Source: Clavelina lepadiformis
Taxonomy: Eukaryota; Chordata; Ascidiacea; Aplousobranchia; Clavelinidae
Assembly (NCBI RefSeq): GCF_947623445.1
Contig: NC_135247.1
Coordinates: 19,160,501 to 19,224,500, forward strand
DNA length: 64,000 nt
Direction: 5' to 3'
Under the pieces are notes generated by a model. The model had not been told where the DNA came from. It did no database searches and worked only from the letters and a program-made list of their open reading frames with translations. Position numbers and translations under genes: made by a program. Below are positions 34,101-46,400 of this stretch, one piece after another (positions within the stretch are counted from its first letter, which is position 1; each line of letters starts with the position of its first letter).

Positions 34101-37100
34101 TGATCCCAACTTACCTTTGCTTTTGTTGATGACTTCATATGGAATAAAAATATTTGATTGGTTTGTGTCCTTTTCCTCATAATGCAGTGAAAAGCTTTCA
34201 TTATTGAAGCCGGTTGTGAGATGATTTACAACGCTTAATTCAACTCCATAAACATCACCTAAAGCACATTAAACGCACAAAATCAATGGAAACAATGTTC
34301 ATCAGGTAATTTTGTATTACGAATCCCTGATCTCAAAACAAATTTTTTATCCAGTGACGTGAAATATAAAATATTGTTTGGAATAAACTAAATAAATAAA
34401 CGCTGCTTGAATACAAACAACCTCCGTTTGTTGAGTTTGCTTCTGGCAAGTTGACAACAGCCACGAAAACATTTGGTGTTGTTGCGTTAAATACTTCTCT
34501 GTCACTCACATTAACTTTGTCTGCAACTTGGTCCAGTATTCTGAGTAGTCTATAAATAAATCAGGAGTTATTATTTTTATGCTTCATTGCAATTAAAGTA
34601 AATAACAAAAATTACACCAACTTTTGTGTTGTATTACATGTATTGTTGTCTTTACTTTTGTCTTCAATAAATAAATTGTTGCAATATTTACGTCATGCTT
34701 TAACGAACATCACTTCAGTACAAATGCTTCAAATAGCAACCAACCTTTGTGCTGTGTTTTTGTTGAAATGTTTCCTTGAAAAAGTTAAATTTCCAACCGT
34801 ATTCACAACTTCAGTAAAAGTCTGTAAAGTTTAAACTTGTGTCAATGTTTCATTTATTATCTTTATTTAAAAGGAATGAAGTAAAATGCAAATGCGCCTA
34901 AAGTTCCTTCAATAAAAACGCAATGAAAACCCACCTGCTTTGTTAACGATGTTCCTGAAGACACTATGGATTCCAAATCCTTTATTTTTGTCTCGATCTG
35001 GGCTGGTGACAAAATATTTGAAGTGGTTGATGTTGGAGTGGTCGCTGAAAAGGTTGATGATAGAGTGGACGCTGAACTGGTTGATATTGGAGTGGTCGCT
35101 GAAGCGGTCGATATTGGAGTGGTCGCTGAAATGGTTGATATTGGAGTGGTCGCTGAAGTGGTTGATATTAGAGTAGTGGCTGAAGCGGTTGGTATTGGAG
35201 TGGTCGCTGAAGTGGTTGATATTGGAGTGGTCGCTGAAGTGGTTGATATTAGAGTAGTGGCTGAAGCGGTTGGTATTGGAGTGTTCGTTGAAGTGGTTGA
35301 TATTGGAGTGTTCGTTGAAGTGGTTGATATTGGAGTGGTCGCTGAAGTGGTTGATATTGGAGTGGTCGCTGAAGTGGTCGCTGAAGTGGTTGATATTGGA
35401 GTGGTCGCTGAAGTGGTCGCTGAAGTGGTTGATATTGGAGTGGTCGTTGAAGTGGTTGACATTGAAGTGGTTGCTGAAGTGTTTGGTATTGGAGTGGTTG
35501 CTGAAGAAGTTGCAAGTATTAACTTAGTTGGATAGTTTTTGAGGTCTGACGTGTGTAAATTAACTTACCAACAGACTTTATATCATCGAGATAAACGAGG
35601 GCATTTCCTGCGGCGATAAATTTTATTTTGACGTCTTTCTTGACTTTGATGCCTCCCACATCCAAGTAACCTGTTGTCATTCGATTTTCTGCAATCCAAA
35701 CTTCCTCCCTTAAACAAATTCGCACAAAATAAACCATGCGCAGGAATTGCTTCGAATTATACATGAAATGTGAAAAAATTAACCCTATATTCCTATGATC
35801 GGTAACATCGTTTCATTCGCTTGGTGTGGTTCTACCCGGTCTACAAAATCTGACCTGCTGTGACTCGACCATGTAAAAAGCTAAAACACAGGTTCGCGTT
35901 GATATATATTCCACCAGTGCGTTTGAAATTTCATTGGGTTACTTTTTGCACTTTGTATTTGTTTAAGTTTGGTCTTTGTTAATTATGTCAAGTTTCCAAC
36001 ACACACTGTACAGTAGGTTTGAAAATGCCAGCATGATCAACAAGCATTCCCCCTTCGCCTGTAGGTTTTGTGTAAAACCGCGTGATAACGCTGAATAGAT
36101 TGTTGCCTGTCTCGTGAATTTTGTATAAAAGTTGAAAAAATACGGGATAAAGCATCGGAATATTATTTCAAAACTAAATCACAATATTCAACCATGAAAG
36201 TCAATATTTTTTCTTAACAATGTTAGTTTTCATTTTGTCGTTAGTTCGCGAGAAAACTATATAAAAGAAGAAGCATTTGATTAAAAAGTTGGTTGATGAT
36301 AGTTGGTTGACATTTGATTAAAAACCTTATCTTTATAAATATTGAATTATCACAGCGACATTATTATTTGTAAAGTGCAATGGTTAGTTTGGTAGATTGA
36401 GATAAAACGCTACTTTACGATGGTTAGTTGCTTGCTTCTTGAAAAACGTGACGTATGGTCGTAGTAGAAAATATCTAATACTGAACACATTGATCTTTTT
36501 TTATCTGTTTGTTTTGCCTAAAGCCTAAAGCCCGAAGCCCGAAGCCCGAAGCCCGAAGCCCGAAGCCCGAAGCCCGAAGCCCGAAGCCCGAAGCCCGAAG
36601 CCCGAAGCCCGAAGCCCGAAGCCCGAAGCCCGAAGCCCGAAGCCCGAAGCCCGAAGCCCGAAGCCCGAAGCCCGAAGCCCGAAGCCTGAAGCCTGAAGCC
36701 TGAAGCCTGAAGCCTGAAGCCTGAAGCCTGAAGCCTGAAGCTTGCACCCTTGAGAACGTTCTTTCTATCTCAGCTTAATGACGTGAAGTGCTGAGAAATA
36801 AAAAGAGTAACTTTCTTCTTCAATAAAAATCTTAGTCCTCAAATGACAGCTCTATATATTGTAGACTACAAACTCGCGATGGGATAGCGGGGTTTCCTAT
36901 CAAGACATTTGTCTACATTCTCCAGGAAATGCATTAACTGTCACTGCCCATAATCAAGAGCAACCTTGTGCTTCGGACAGAAAAACCCTTTGAACTCTTG
37001 GACAGAAAGACTTTAAAAAATGCCAAGAAAAACTGGTAATTTTACGTTTTATACAATTTGCATTTTAGCAATGTATGGTCCTGGCGAGCCAACACTAAAG

Positions 37101-38004
37101 GAACATACGATTAAGATTTTATGAAAAATATTCTTACTCGGTGGATCCAGAAACTTGAACTACACGAAAACGAAGTTCGTCTGTTCGGTGCCAAAACGAG
37201 AAACTTAGTTCAAGGTCCTCAGATGTGTTTGTTTTCAATGTCAGAGTTGCTTCAGGGATGTAGGAATACTTTGCAAGGAAATAGCCTAATGCAAGTTATA
37301 CCAAATATAGTGATTACCGATCCATACGTCATATAAATGCACGACAGTTAACTACAACCATAACAACAAGTTAACATTAAAATTTCGTCCAAAAAATAAG
37401 TATGACTTACTTCCCTCTTTGGGAGTTCCCCTACTGCTCTGTTCCCAACCAACATTTTCATAATTGCAGAAGGGTTCGGTTGTAGACTCGAAACCACAAT
37501 CAACTTAAAAAAGAAATTAGTGTTTTAATTGTTTGTTGCTTTTCCCAATCAAACATACAGATCGAACAATGACGAGAAAATAAATTTGCAAATTTTTTAT
37601 CTGCTGACAATTGAAATGAAATTTTGGGCACAGAACAACGTCATGCCGCGTATCATGTGGGTTTCGGGCTTTTATCTTTTTCAAAGGTTTTGTGTTTGTG
37701 CGTGGAAGAGTAATGCGACTGACAAACGTCACGTGTATACCACGTCATCTCTCGTTATATGGCAGGTGCCAGTTGACGCCACATTCAATTAATAGCGGTA
37801 ACTTTAAAATACATAGAACTATATAGTCGGCACTAAAATGACGTCATTTCGCCTCTACCAGAGATAAATTTCATCGATATTCGCGGTCGCTTTCCTCCCT
37901 GCAGCTTCAAAGTGAGAATTTGAGGTAAAATAAATCTCACCTTGGGCGAGGATGGATGGAATGAAGAGCAAGATGAGGAGTAAGAGGCGAAGCATCATCT
38001 TCAT
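31127..38004 (-). CDS. Adhesion GPCR, paralogue B: MAM, mucin-like stalk, GAIN/GPS, 7TM
   Basis: Tandem paralogue of the gene at 19606-28676 with the same exon order. Exon 1 (37941-38004): signal peptide MKMMLRLLLLILLFIPSILAQ. MAM exons: 37411-37504, 37138-37285, 35569-35710 (ALVYLDDIKSVG). Mucin-like exon about 34937-35504. GAIN exons follow; the GPS exon near 33770-33600 gives CGFWVEDGSYWSAEGC and RCECNHLTNFASLF. TM exons: about 33480, 33019-32790, 32706-32530, 32275-32165, 31815-31655. The tail ends VTEERTSVSVPNTTRT with TGA at 31127-31129, matching the A stop position. Membrane exons differ from A by only a few residues, while the stalk and parts of the MAM and GAIN exons differ strongly. 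Intron 3 is enlarged to about 1.4 kb and holds a heptamer satellite. Ligand unknown. Confidence 0.85.
34990..35504 (-). repeat. Coding minisatellite of the paralogue B mucin-like stalk
   Basis: Tandem units mostly 24-36 bp, multiples of 12, coding for TTPISTTSA-type repeats in the receptor frame. It is about half the length of the A array and its unit differs (GTCGCTGAAGTGGTTGATAT against GTCGCTGCAGTGGTCGATCT), so the two arrays have evolved separately. Plus-strand frames also stay open (VVDIGVVAE). Confidence 0.9.
36516..36742. repeat. Heptanucleotide satellite (GAAGCCC/GAAGCCT)n
   Basis: About 32 tandem copies of a 7-bp unit. Most are GAAGCCC; the right block of about eight units is GAAGCCT, and the left edge has AAAGCCT. 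It lies in intron 3 of paralogue B. Because seven is not a multiple of three, its open frames are cyclic repeats (SPKPEAR; ASGFRLQ) with no sign of being translated. Confidence 0.95.
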
Positions 38005-38160
38005 TGTCAGATGATTCAGAGTCAGATCTTTCAACTTATCTTTAAAACAATGAGGTGAAAGCTGCTGAAATAATTGATCTTTAAAGATCGGTTTGAAGAC
38101 AATGAACTGTTCTTAGCTGTAAAGCGAAGTTACTGACAAAGTCCTCGAATGTTGCCTTTT
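38005..38160 (-). promoter_or_regulatory. Probable promoter of paralogue B
   Basis: Nearly identical to the flank of paralogue A, including the palindrome GATCTTTAAAGATC at 38076-38089 and the stretch AACAATGAGGTGAAAGCTGC. The similarity ends near 38150, which marks the edge of the duplicated unit or of shared constraint. Confidence 0.4.
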
Positions 38161-38436
38161 ACTTGAGTGTCTTTATCTGACCTTGACTTTAGTTTCTTTA
38201 CTATCTCGGTATCTGCCTACATATGTTCACATTACTCTGGAGCAAATTGCAACGAAGCTGGAGACTTGGAAGATTAACTTATTGGAACAAAGTTGTTGAT
38301 ATAAGATCATGGATGTGTTTTTCATCATCCCCCATAACGTGATGAGCAAAACGTTACATCCTGGCATCCCAACTCCAACAACGTGGCGTCCAATTGAGGT
38401 TCATATTGTCACGTCTTGTTAAATTTATAAGCAAGC

Positions 38437-38985
38437 CATTTCCGGTCCATGCAGCTTTCTATTTTTAATTGTTTTTATTCATATGACGTCAGCTTCTTTC
38501 TTTGTGACGTTGCAGTAACTCGTCCGGTTTCATAAGCACTGATCTGCAGTTCTAAACTGACTTAAATCTCTGTTTCCTGGTCTGTTTATTATGACAAAGT
38601 AAACGCCACAGCGATTTTTCACCAAACACTTTGTGACGCACAAACACAGTCAATGCACGACTGAGCACAACTTTAATTTTCGTTAAATTTATAAGCAAGC
38701 CATGTCCGGTCCATGCAGCTTTCTATTTTAATAGTTTCGATTCAAATGACGTCAACTTCTTTCTTTGTGACGTTGCATTAACTCGTCCGGTTTCAATTTG
38801 CACTGATCAGCATTCCACATTTTCACATTATTTCTTGCTTCATTATAGCTAAGTTCTAAACTGACTAAAATCTCCTTTATTCTAGTTTTGATGATTGTGA
38901 CAAAATAAACGCCGCTGCACTTTTCATCAATCACTTTGTGACGCACAAACACAGACAATGCACGACCGAGCACAACATTAATCTT
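38437..38985. repeat. Tandem duplicated upstream segment (two copies, a third near 28975)
   Basis: Two adjacent copies of about 240-300 bp, each containing CCGGTCCATGCAGCTTTCTA, TTCTTTCTTTGTGACGTTGC and TTTGTGACGCACAAACACAG. A partial third copy is at 28975-29200 upstream of paralogue A. The copies each contain TGACGTCA-like sites. No coding capacity. Confidence 0.7.
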
Positions 38986-40462
38986 CGTTCCAACCTGCTA
39001 TCTTGTGCGTCGGTTTCTTCTTACAAAGCACACGAAGTAGAATTTGGAAGGAATAATAATAATTTAATTAATCAAATGCGAGAGGAAGAATTTCTGTGAA
39101 CTGCGGCGTGAGACCAAGCATGGCACTGCACATGAATACGTGTGAGTGGTGCTGGTGCTTCAACCAACTCATAGTTCACTACTGGATAGGCATATTACCA
39201 TATTTTCATCGCCAAAAAAGAGGACAATTTCTCCAGCAAGTACAATGCAAATAAAGTTTTACGTTTAAAGGATTTATCAGATGTTTTTGGATAATTATAC
39301 GCAAAATGCACAAGTAATGCATTCAGCTTTAAAATCATTACGTCTATTTCTGAAACAAGGATACTTCTGGCGCAGTTCATCGGAAAACAGTGTTCCTCTT
39401 TGGCATTATTGCTTAGCTTTATTTAGATTTAATGTTTGTCTAAATTAAAACAATGGTAAGAAAAATGATTAGACCTCATGCCCTCGCTGAAAAGTCATTT
39501 GACTTGACTTAGGCCTCATGCCGAAAAGTCGCATAAACATATAATTCTGTCGAAAATATAAGCAAGAAAGCGCAAAATGCTAAAAAGGAGGACATTTGGG
39601 CATTTTGGCACAATCTTTTTACTGTCCAGAGCAAAGTCATCAGCGCTACCAATAAGTTATGTATTTTATTGAATTTAATTTTTTTGCGAACATTTTCCGC
39701 ATTCAAGGTGATACGTCGTTGCCATCGCTTCAATAATGATTAGTGTTGTTAGAACTTTTATTTCTCATAATAATAAAGCCATTATGACGTCGACGCAGTG
39801 CTCAAAATTTTACCAAACATTTGTACAAAGCGTAAAGGACAGTAACATCACTCCGCTGTGACGTCTTGTGATTAAGTGAACGTTATGTCCAGCTGGCTGT
39901 AATTGCTACAAAAATCAACAAACGACTTCCGCCATGACGTCAGAGTACAGACTAACTGCGCTGTCATGCCCGTGTCGATGATACGGGTTTTGGCCTAAGT
40001 AAGACAAACTCACTAAGATGCTTCATGGCTGGAAACAGTCGAGTTTGTTCGCATGAGTCGTGCGTTAAAATTCTAATCTTAAAAGCAAGCACTGACGCAG
40101 AAGGTATCAGGTAAGCTCCGGTATTTATTCTGCTTCTGATCCACTTTCCTGGCTTTCGTTTCATGAATGATCCTGCATCCGCTCAAATTAACATTCTTAA
40201 ACTTATTTTTATAAAACACTGAAGTAGGAAGCTTATAGGAGCAAATTTTGTTCCTTTAAGTACTATATGACGTCAAAGAACTGATGACGTAATAAGAGCC
40301 CTGTTGTGCGAAATATGAACCCCGCCCAAGGTCGTGAAGCGTTCTCTTACTGGCAGCTTTTATTGACAAGTTTTACAAAATAGTTCTAATGACGTCATTC
40401 CGAGCATACGTCACTCATCATGACGTCAAAGGCACCCGCTCCCTCACACACGAAAAAAAGTT
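38986..40462. other. Intergenic region between paralogue B and NOP56
   Basis: No gene seen. It is notable for a dense series of TGACGTCA-like palindromes (for example near 39785, 39858, 39936, 40268, 40284, 40389 and 40420). The right part includes the 3' flank of NOP56. Confidence 0.5.
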
Positions 40463-43400
40463 TTAATCTGAAGATTCTTTCTTGGACTTTTTCTTTTTCT
40501 TCTTGCCCTGAAGGAAAATTTAAAACTCAATGAAATGAACTGGAAAATAGAATATTTCAGTTTGGCCAATGCTGAATAAAGTTTAACCACAAAAACTATT
40601 ATTCCCACAAATCATGTTGGAGTCCATAGAAACATAATTACTGAACGTGTTTCTCACCTTAGGTGTCTCGGTTTGGGGGATTTCCTTCACTTCGCTTTCT
40701 TCCTCCATCACCTACAACAGAGACATTACAACTGTACATGGTATCTCGCCAGACTTTCTCAGCCAAATAAATTATTATTAATCCCACAGTTGCTTTTATT
40801 TATCGCTGCTATGATTTCTTCACAGAACAAGGCCACTCAAAAGAGTGCAATAATTCTCGAAGCTTAAACCTTTGGAGTTTCCTCAGACTTCAGAGATGTC
40901 TCGTCCCCTGCTTTCGATTCTTTCTTCTTCTTCTTTTTCTTCTGCACATAGAAATCATATAAAACAAACTTGATCAAACCTCTCCATCACATCACTCCAT
41001 TCTACATCAATTAAAACTAAAATTGCGGTCATTTTGACCCTTCTTGATTTTTTAACGCTTATATCCCTGCTTAGGTAAATGTTAAAATATTGAAACTTCC
41101 TGACTTTTCCAAATTCTTGGTCACCTTTTAGTATGTAAAATTTTTTAAATTACAATAAGCACAGTGGGAAGCAATTTACCGTAAATTATCGCCAACAGTC
41201 ATTTTGACCATAAAGCAACTTCTAATTCCTCCATGATTAAAATTGCCTTAACAATAGTCTTTTGTTGTGCTATTGTTTTAAAACAACCATGAAACAATTA
41301 TTATTATTCCCAACTAAAGCCAGCTGCAGATTAACACAGTACATGGTCAACAAGCCAGACAAATTCGGTATCAAATTTTGGCGTGTTGATGTAGATTCTA
41401 AATATATACTGAACACCATATCTTGGCAAAGATGAAACCTACGCAGAGTGTCTGAGAGTGTGGTAATGAAGGTAGTGGAGCCATACTTGGGAAAAGGAAG
41501 AAACGTCACAAATGACAATTTTTTACCTCTACGGAGCTCCGGAAGAAAAAGACATGACTTGTCGGAATCCTGAACAAAATCCGAGAAGAAATACCACCAC
41601 TTGTACAAACTTTACAGCAGAGTATACCTGTGCATTCCTGCAAGCTCTTGCAAACGAAAAACGACAACAACCCTGATAGTTTACAGTATTTCGAGAAGGA
41701 AGTTTATGTTTAAGCTCGCTACCGAACTAAGACAAGCTCATATTCATGGAACGACAGCTGCACCAGCCACAGTTTTTCCTGCTTTCCAACAATTCATATC
41801 AAAACTCGATGGTTGACGGAAGCAGAAAGGAAAGCGATGCCAATTTAATGTGAACTATCAACAAAACAAAACTGCAAAATGTGTTGTGGATGCTGTAGAT
41901 TAGTTTGCGGAAAGTGATCAAGTTGAATTGAATGTGTGGATTGTTCTGAGCGCTGCTAATTTCTTTCTTCTTGTTTGCTTTTGAAAAGCTGCTTATGGTC
42001 CACGTGACCAGCGGCATGATGAAAAATAACCGTTTGTTGTTTTTAGCTTATTTTAAAGTTAAGTGTTTTTTATTTAATTTCAATGTTCATGTTAGTTGTA
42101 AATACAACTAAAAGTTTGAAAATATTTCCTCTACGCAGCTAAAAAGCAGGTTGAAGGCCTACAAAGCAATTCTGAGATAGAGCCTATGCAGTATATTCCA
42201 GGACAAGATATTATAATGGAGCCTACAGTGCATCAAACTCACCCCTACACAGATTTAAGTCTTTCAAAAGTTACAAGAAACTTAAAGCATAAAATAAAGC
42301 TAAATTATTAAGCCCTTTTTTCTTTATTTTAAAAATGGTCATTTTGACCGCTCACAGTAATTCTAGTGTTAAAGACAACTCAAACAATAAAACTATTTCA
42401 TGGTTGTGCAAATATGCGAAATGCACTTGCACACAAATGAACTCTCATAGAATGAACAGACTTTAACTAAGTCAAGCTAGAAGGGCCAGGGACTTCCCCC
42501 AAGATGAAACTCACCGGTTTGGAGGGGGTTTCCTCATCTTCTTTCACTTTCTTCCTCGGAGGTTCTTGCAGGTTGCCATCGACGACCAGCAGAGATGGTT
42601 CTGAAATAATCGAACTCATAAGTTTTGACATGAACCGAGGTGAGTTAATACAACAACTGAGGATGATCAAGAAAGTCTTAATCTTCCCACTTTTGTCATC
42701 TGTGGTTTCCTGGTTGAAAGAGGAACTCAAATCTTCCGCCTTGCGCTTCTTAGGAGCAGGCATCGTGTTATCTTGTGAGGTGTCGTATGATTTTATCTGA
42801 GAAAATTGAGTCGAAAATCTTTCAAATTGAAATACCGAGAAAGTATAAAACAACCACTACATAGAAGTATTAAAATATTCGCTTAACCAAAACTGAAACT
42901 TGAAAATTACTTCCGCACGATTGGTCCACGAGTCACCCTTGACCTTTGAGCCCAAGCTGAGCCTCTTTGACCCCCCATTTTCCAACGACCTCAACCTTTG
43001 TTCGAGTTTTGCTCTATTTTCTAAACCCATCTCTGTAGATGACTCCTCAGCGAGGGCGTCGTAGCGCACGGCCAATGCGCACTTAGCAGCGAGCATTCGT
43101 GAAACTTTCCCCTGAAAATAAGTAGGACCAAGTTGTCGCCTTCATCACTTTAAAACCAACAACCAAGACTATAATGACAACTTTTCAATGAAAAACTGCA
43201 AATAAGATTAAAATCAACTAAAAATCATGAATAATATCGACTTTATAAGTTGTCTCTGTGATTGAGAGCATCTGACAACCACAAGAGCTTCACCTTGTTC
43301 TTAGGGTTGCTTTGCCCAACAAGTGATGCGTGGTAAATGAGACCATATTTAGGCGTTTCCTTTCTTGTCTTTAGCGCCCGAAACAAAGCCTTTTCAGCTC

Positions 43401-46400
43401 CCAGGATCTGTACAGTTGACGCCGGGTGCTTTGCCAAGTTCAGCAACGATCCTAACAATAAAGTTGAAAGTTCAATCGATTATTTCATCACAAAAGAATG
43501 AAACTTTCCGGTACTTTTTGTCTGTCTTAGAGACCAAGTCTAACCAACTAACAATGATAATGACATTGGAAAGGTGTGAAATCGCTAACTTCAAAGACAA
43601 GAAGACGTCACCTGCATGTGCGATAAGTCGCGCTCCAACGAGTTCTCCGACGAGTATGGTGAGGTTTGGCGCGATCGCCATCATGCGATTCTTCAGATAA
43701 TCGTAAAGCTGAGCCCGATAATCGGTTATCTCAACGATCTGCGAATGGAAGAAGCGATGAAACAATGCATTGGAATGCCAACCGATGGTGGGAAGGCAAA
43801 GATTTGAAAGTTTTACGATCATTATCTGACTATTACAATGGGGCAAAACCAGAAAATTTTTTGCCAAAAGTCACCACAAACCTGCTCGGCGAGGTACTTT
43901 ATGTTGCAAATGTCCTCCATAGAAATCTCAGTCCCCATCGATATTTCAGCAAGTTCTTTCACCTACATGCGACAATGCAACGGACTGTATTAAGTGTAAT
44001 GCAACCAAAAGCCAATAAAGTCAAAACGTAATTAAACTAAATTTCAGGCTGATATGATGAGAGGTTTCAAAGTTATTAAGTAAATAAAGTCAAATTTCAT
44101 CGTTAGTTCAAAATTTTTCTTTTAGCGTAGATCTTTTTTGTATTTTATTAAAGCAACAACAGATATTGATTTTCTGTTGCAGTTCTGTTGCATATAGTAT
44201 TGAGTTTTACCTTCCTGATGTTCTCAAATTTGTCTTTAGCAATAATCATGCCTAAGGTTTTAAACCACATTCTTCTAAACTTCGTTGATACCGCTGCGCG
44301 AATACTGAATACGCTTCTGAGTTTAACTCAACAACTACAGGTGAATTGTTCTGCAAATTGTGTGACTGCATTCAGTGAAAAACGAAAGAAGGTCTGTGGT
44401 GGACAACACCAGGTGCAAAGCATTAAAGAGGCTTCTTATATAAAAAGGCAAGTGCGCAAACAATGTTCCCTCTAATTTTTCATGAATCTGAGCAAACACA
44501 CCAACTCTCTGAGCGGTCCCTTGGACCACTGTGAGCAACATCAGAAGTTCCACGTGCGCACTGTGGCCATTATTATGCGTTTATTTTATTTTCAATTCAG
44601 GTTGGAATTTTTTCTTGTGCACAGCACAGATTTTCTGTGCGCGGAGACCGTGTCAGCAGTGCGCATTTGCGCAGCTTAGAGGGAACATTGTGCACAAACA
44701 TTCCTTAAAAATCCTATACAAGATTCTGCAGAAAAAGCTGCTAAGGTGTGTCTTAGGGCTGACATAACACTGCACAAGTTGAGAAACAGCCTGAAATCTT
44801 TCTTTCAAGAGCTTGGTCACCCATTGCCTTCTGAGAGGTTAGCTGAAGAAGAAGTATTACGATTACAAGATTATTTGAAGGACCAAGAAATGTTTAATGT
44901 TGTAAATGAAAGTAACATAGATGGCAAACAGTTTTTGAATAATTTAGTTGGTAAATTGACTTCCTCTGAAAAAACGTTTGTAGTCAACTGCAAGATTCTT
45001 CTACAGTCTGTGAACAGTTACATTATGACTCGAAGAATTGACAACTTGGTTCACTGTCTTGGTATTGCACGAGAAAACTTTTGCTTGTTGTTAACGGATG
45101 CAGTGAAATATATGAATGCTGTTACATAACTGTGCTACGCAAGTGAGAGCCTTTTAACCTGCTGTTCATGAGTTGGTTGCCAGGGTAAAAGCAGTGACCA
45201 GGTCAAGAAGAGCTTTTTTACTTCCAACCAACCTCCAAAGTCAGTTGTAACTAGACAGGGCACTTGGTTGAATGCTGCTTGAAAGAAATCTACCACAAGT
45301 AAGAAATATTGTGGAAGGCTTCCATGATGGTGGTGTCTTGCTGTGACGTGCTCAAGAGACTGTAAAAGCTCCCAATTAATCTACTCACCTTGTAGAAATA
45401 GAGGAGCAGTACAATGCACTGTTTGATATTATTCACAAGATGGAGGACAGACGTTACACCATTCAAGAAGCTTACCAGGAAATGAAGTCCCTTGTCTTTG
45501 GTGTTGAGGGCTGCCAAATTGGAAAATGCGAGAATATTCAAGAAAGAATCTCAAGGAATGACAAGTGCATTGCAAAAATGGGACGAGGTTTCACCACATT
45601 TGTTCAATCTGCTGAGGAACTCGCAAGCAATCTATGCATCAGTAGAGAAAAGCGTCTCCATTTTAGGAAAAGTTTTGGTGAGAGAAAGGAACTTGAAAGG
45701 TGATAAAGTGAAGCAGTACTTGATGCTGCGGAACCCTCTCAGTAATTTCAGGATGTTTAAAGACACTGCATATTTATCTCTTGCAGGTTATCGAGGGACT
45801 TCTTCGTTACCTCTGGTGTTGTTAAGCTCCTCCCACTGTTTTATTCTTCTTTCATATCATCATTAAAGAAGACGTCCTTAGCTAACGGTTTCTAATATGC
45901 TTAGTATTTGGCATTTTAGTTGCAAACGCAGGAAGTTCTTGGTCAAAATTTGTAAATTATAAAGTCAAAATTTCAAGTTTTTATAAAAAAATTGGTTGCC
46001 ACTTAATTTAGGTGGTGAAAACATAAGAAAAGCTGCACGTTGAATGCAGGTTGAAACGAAAAAACTTGGGTAATAAACTTGCAAAAATATTGGCACACCT
46101 GCTGCTCTATTTCTTCTGGCAAGATGTCGGACAGGTCAGTTGAGGCAGCATTAGTTCGAAATCCCATCTTTTTAATAACTTTCGCAAATGCCAGATGATC
46201 GGTCACTACCTTGCCAACCTCGGGGAAATGCCAGCCATACCACTCACGACACCGCATCACGTAATTGTTCAACTCCTTGTCAAGGTCATCAAGCAGAGCT
46301 AGAAAAAGCCAATTGTAAAAGAGTGAGTTGAGATATCAAGGAGGTGCTCGAGCTGGATATTTATTTAGATCAATGGACACAAGTAACAATTAAACATGGC

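Noticed and set aside
36475-36747. Repetitive frames SPKPEAR and ASGFRLQ
   Set aside because: They arise from the heptamer satellite in an intron and have no gene context.
44746-45129. A possible host gene in the plus-strand 127-codon frame
   Set aside because: The sequence matches BED-finger hAT transposases and is bordered by further broken transposase pieces, so it is a transposon relic.
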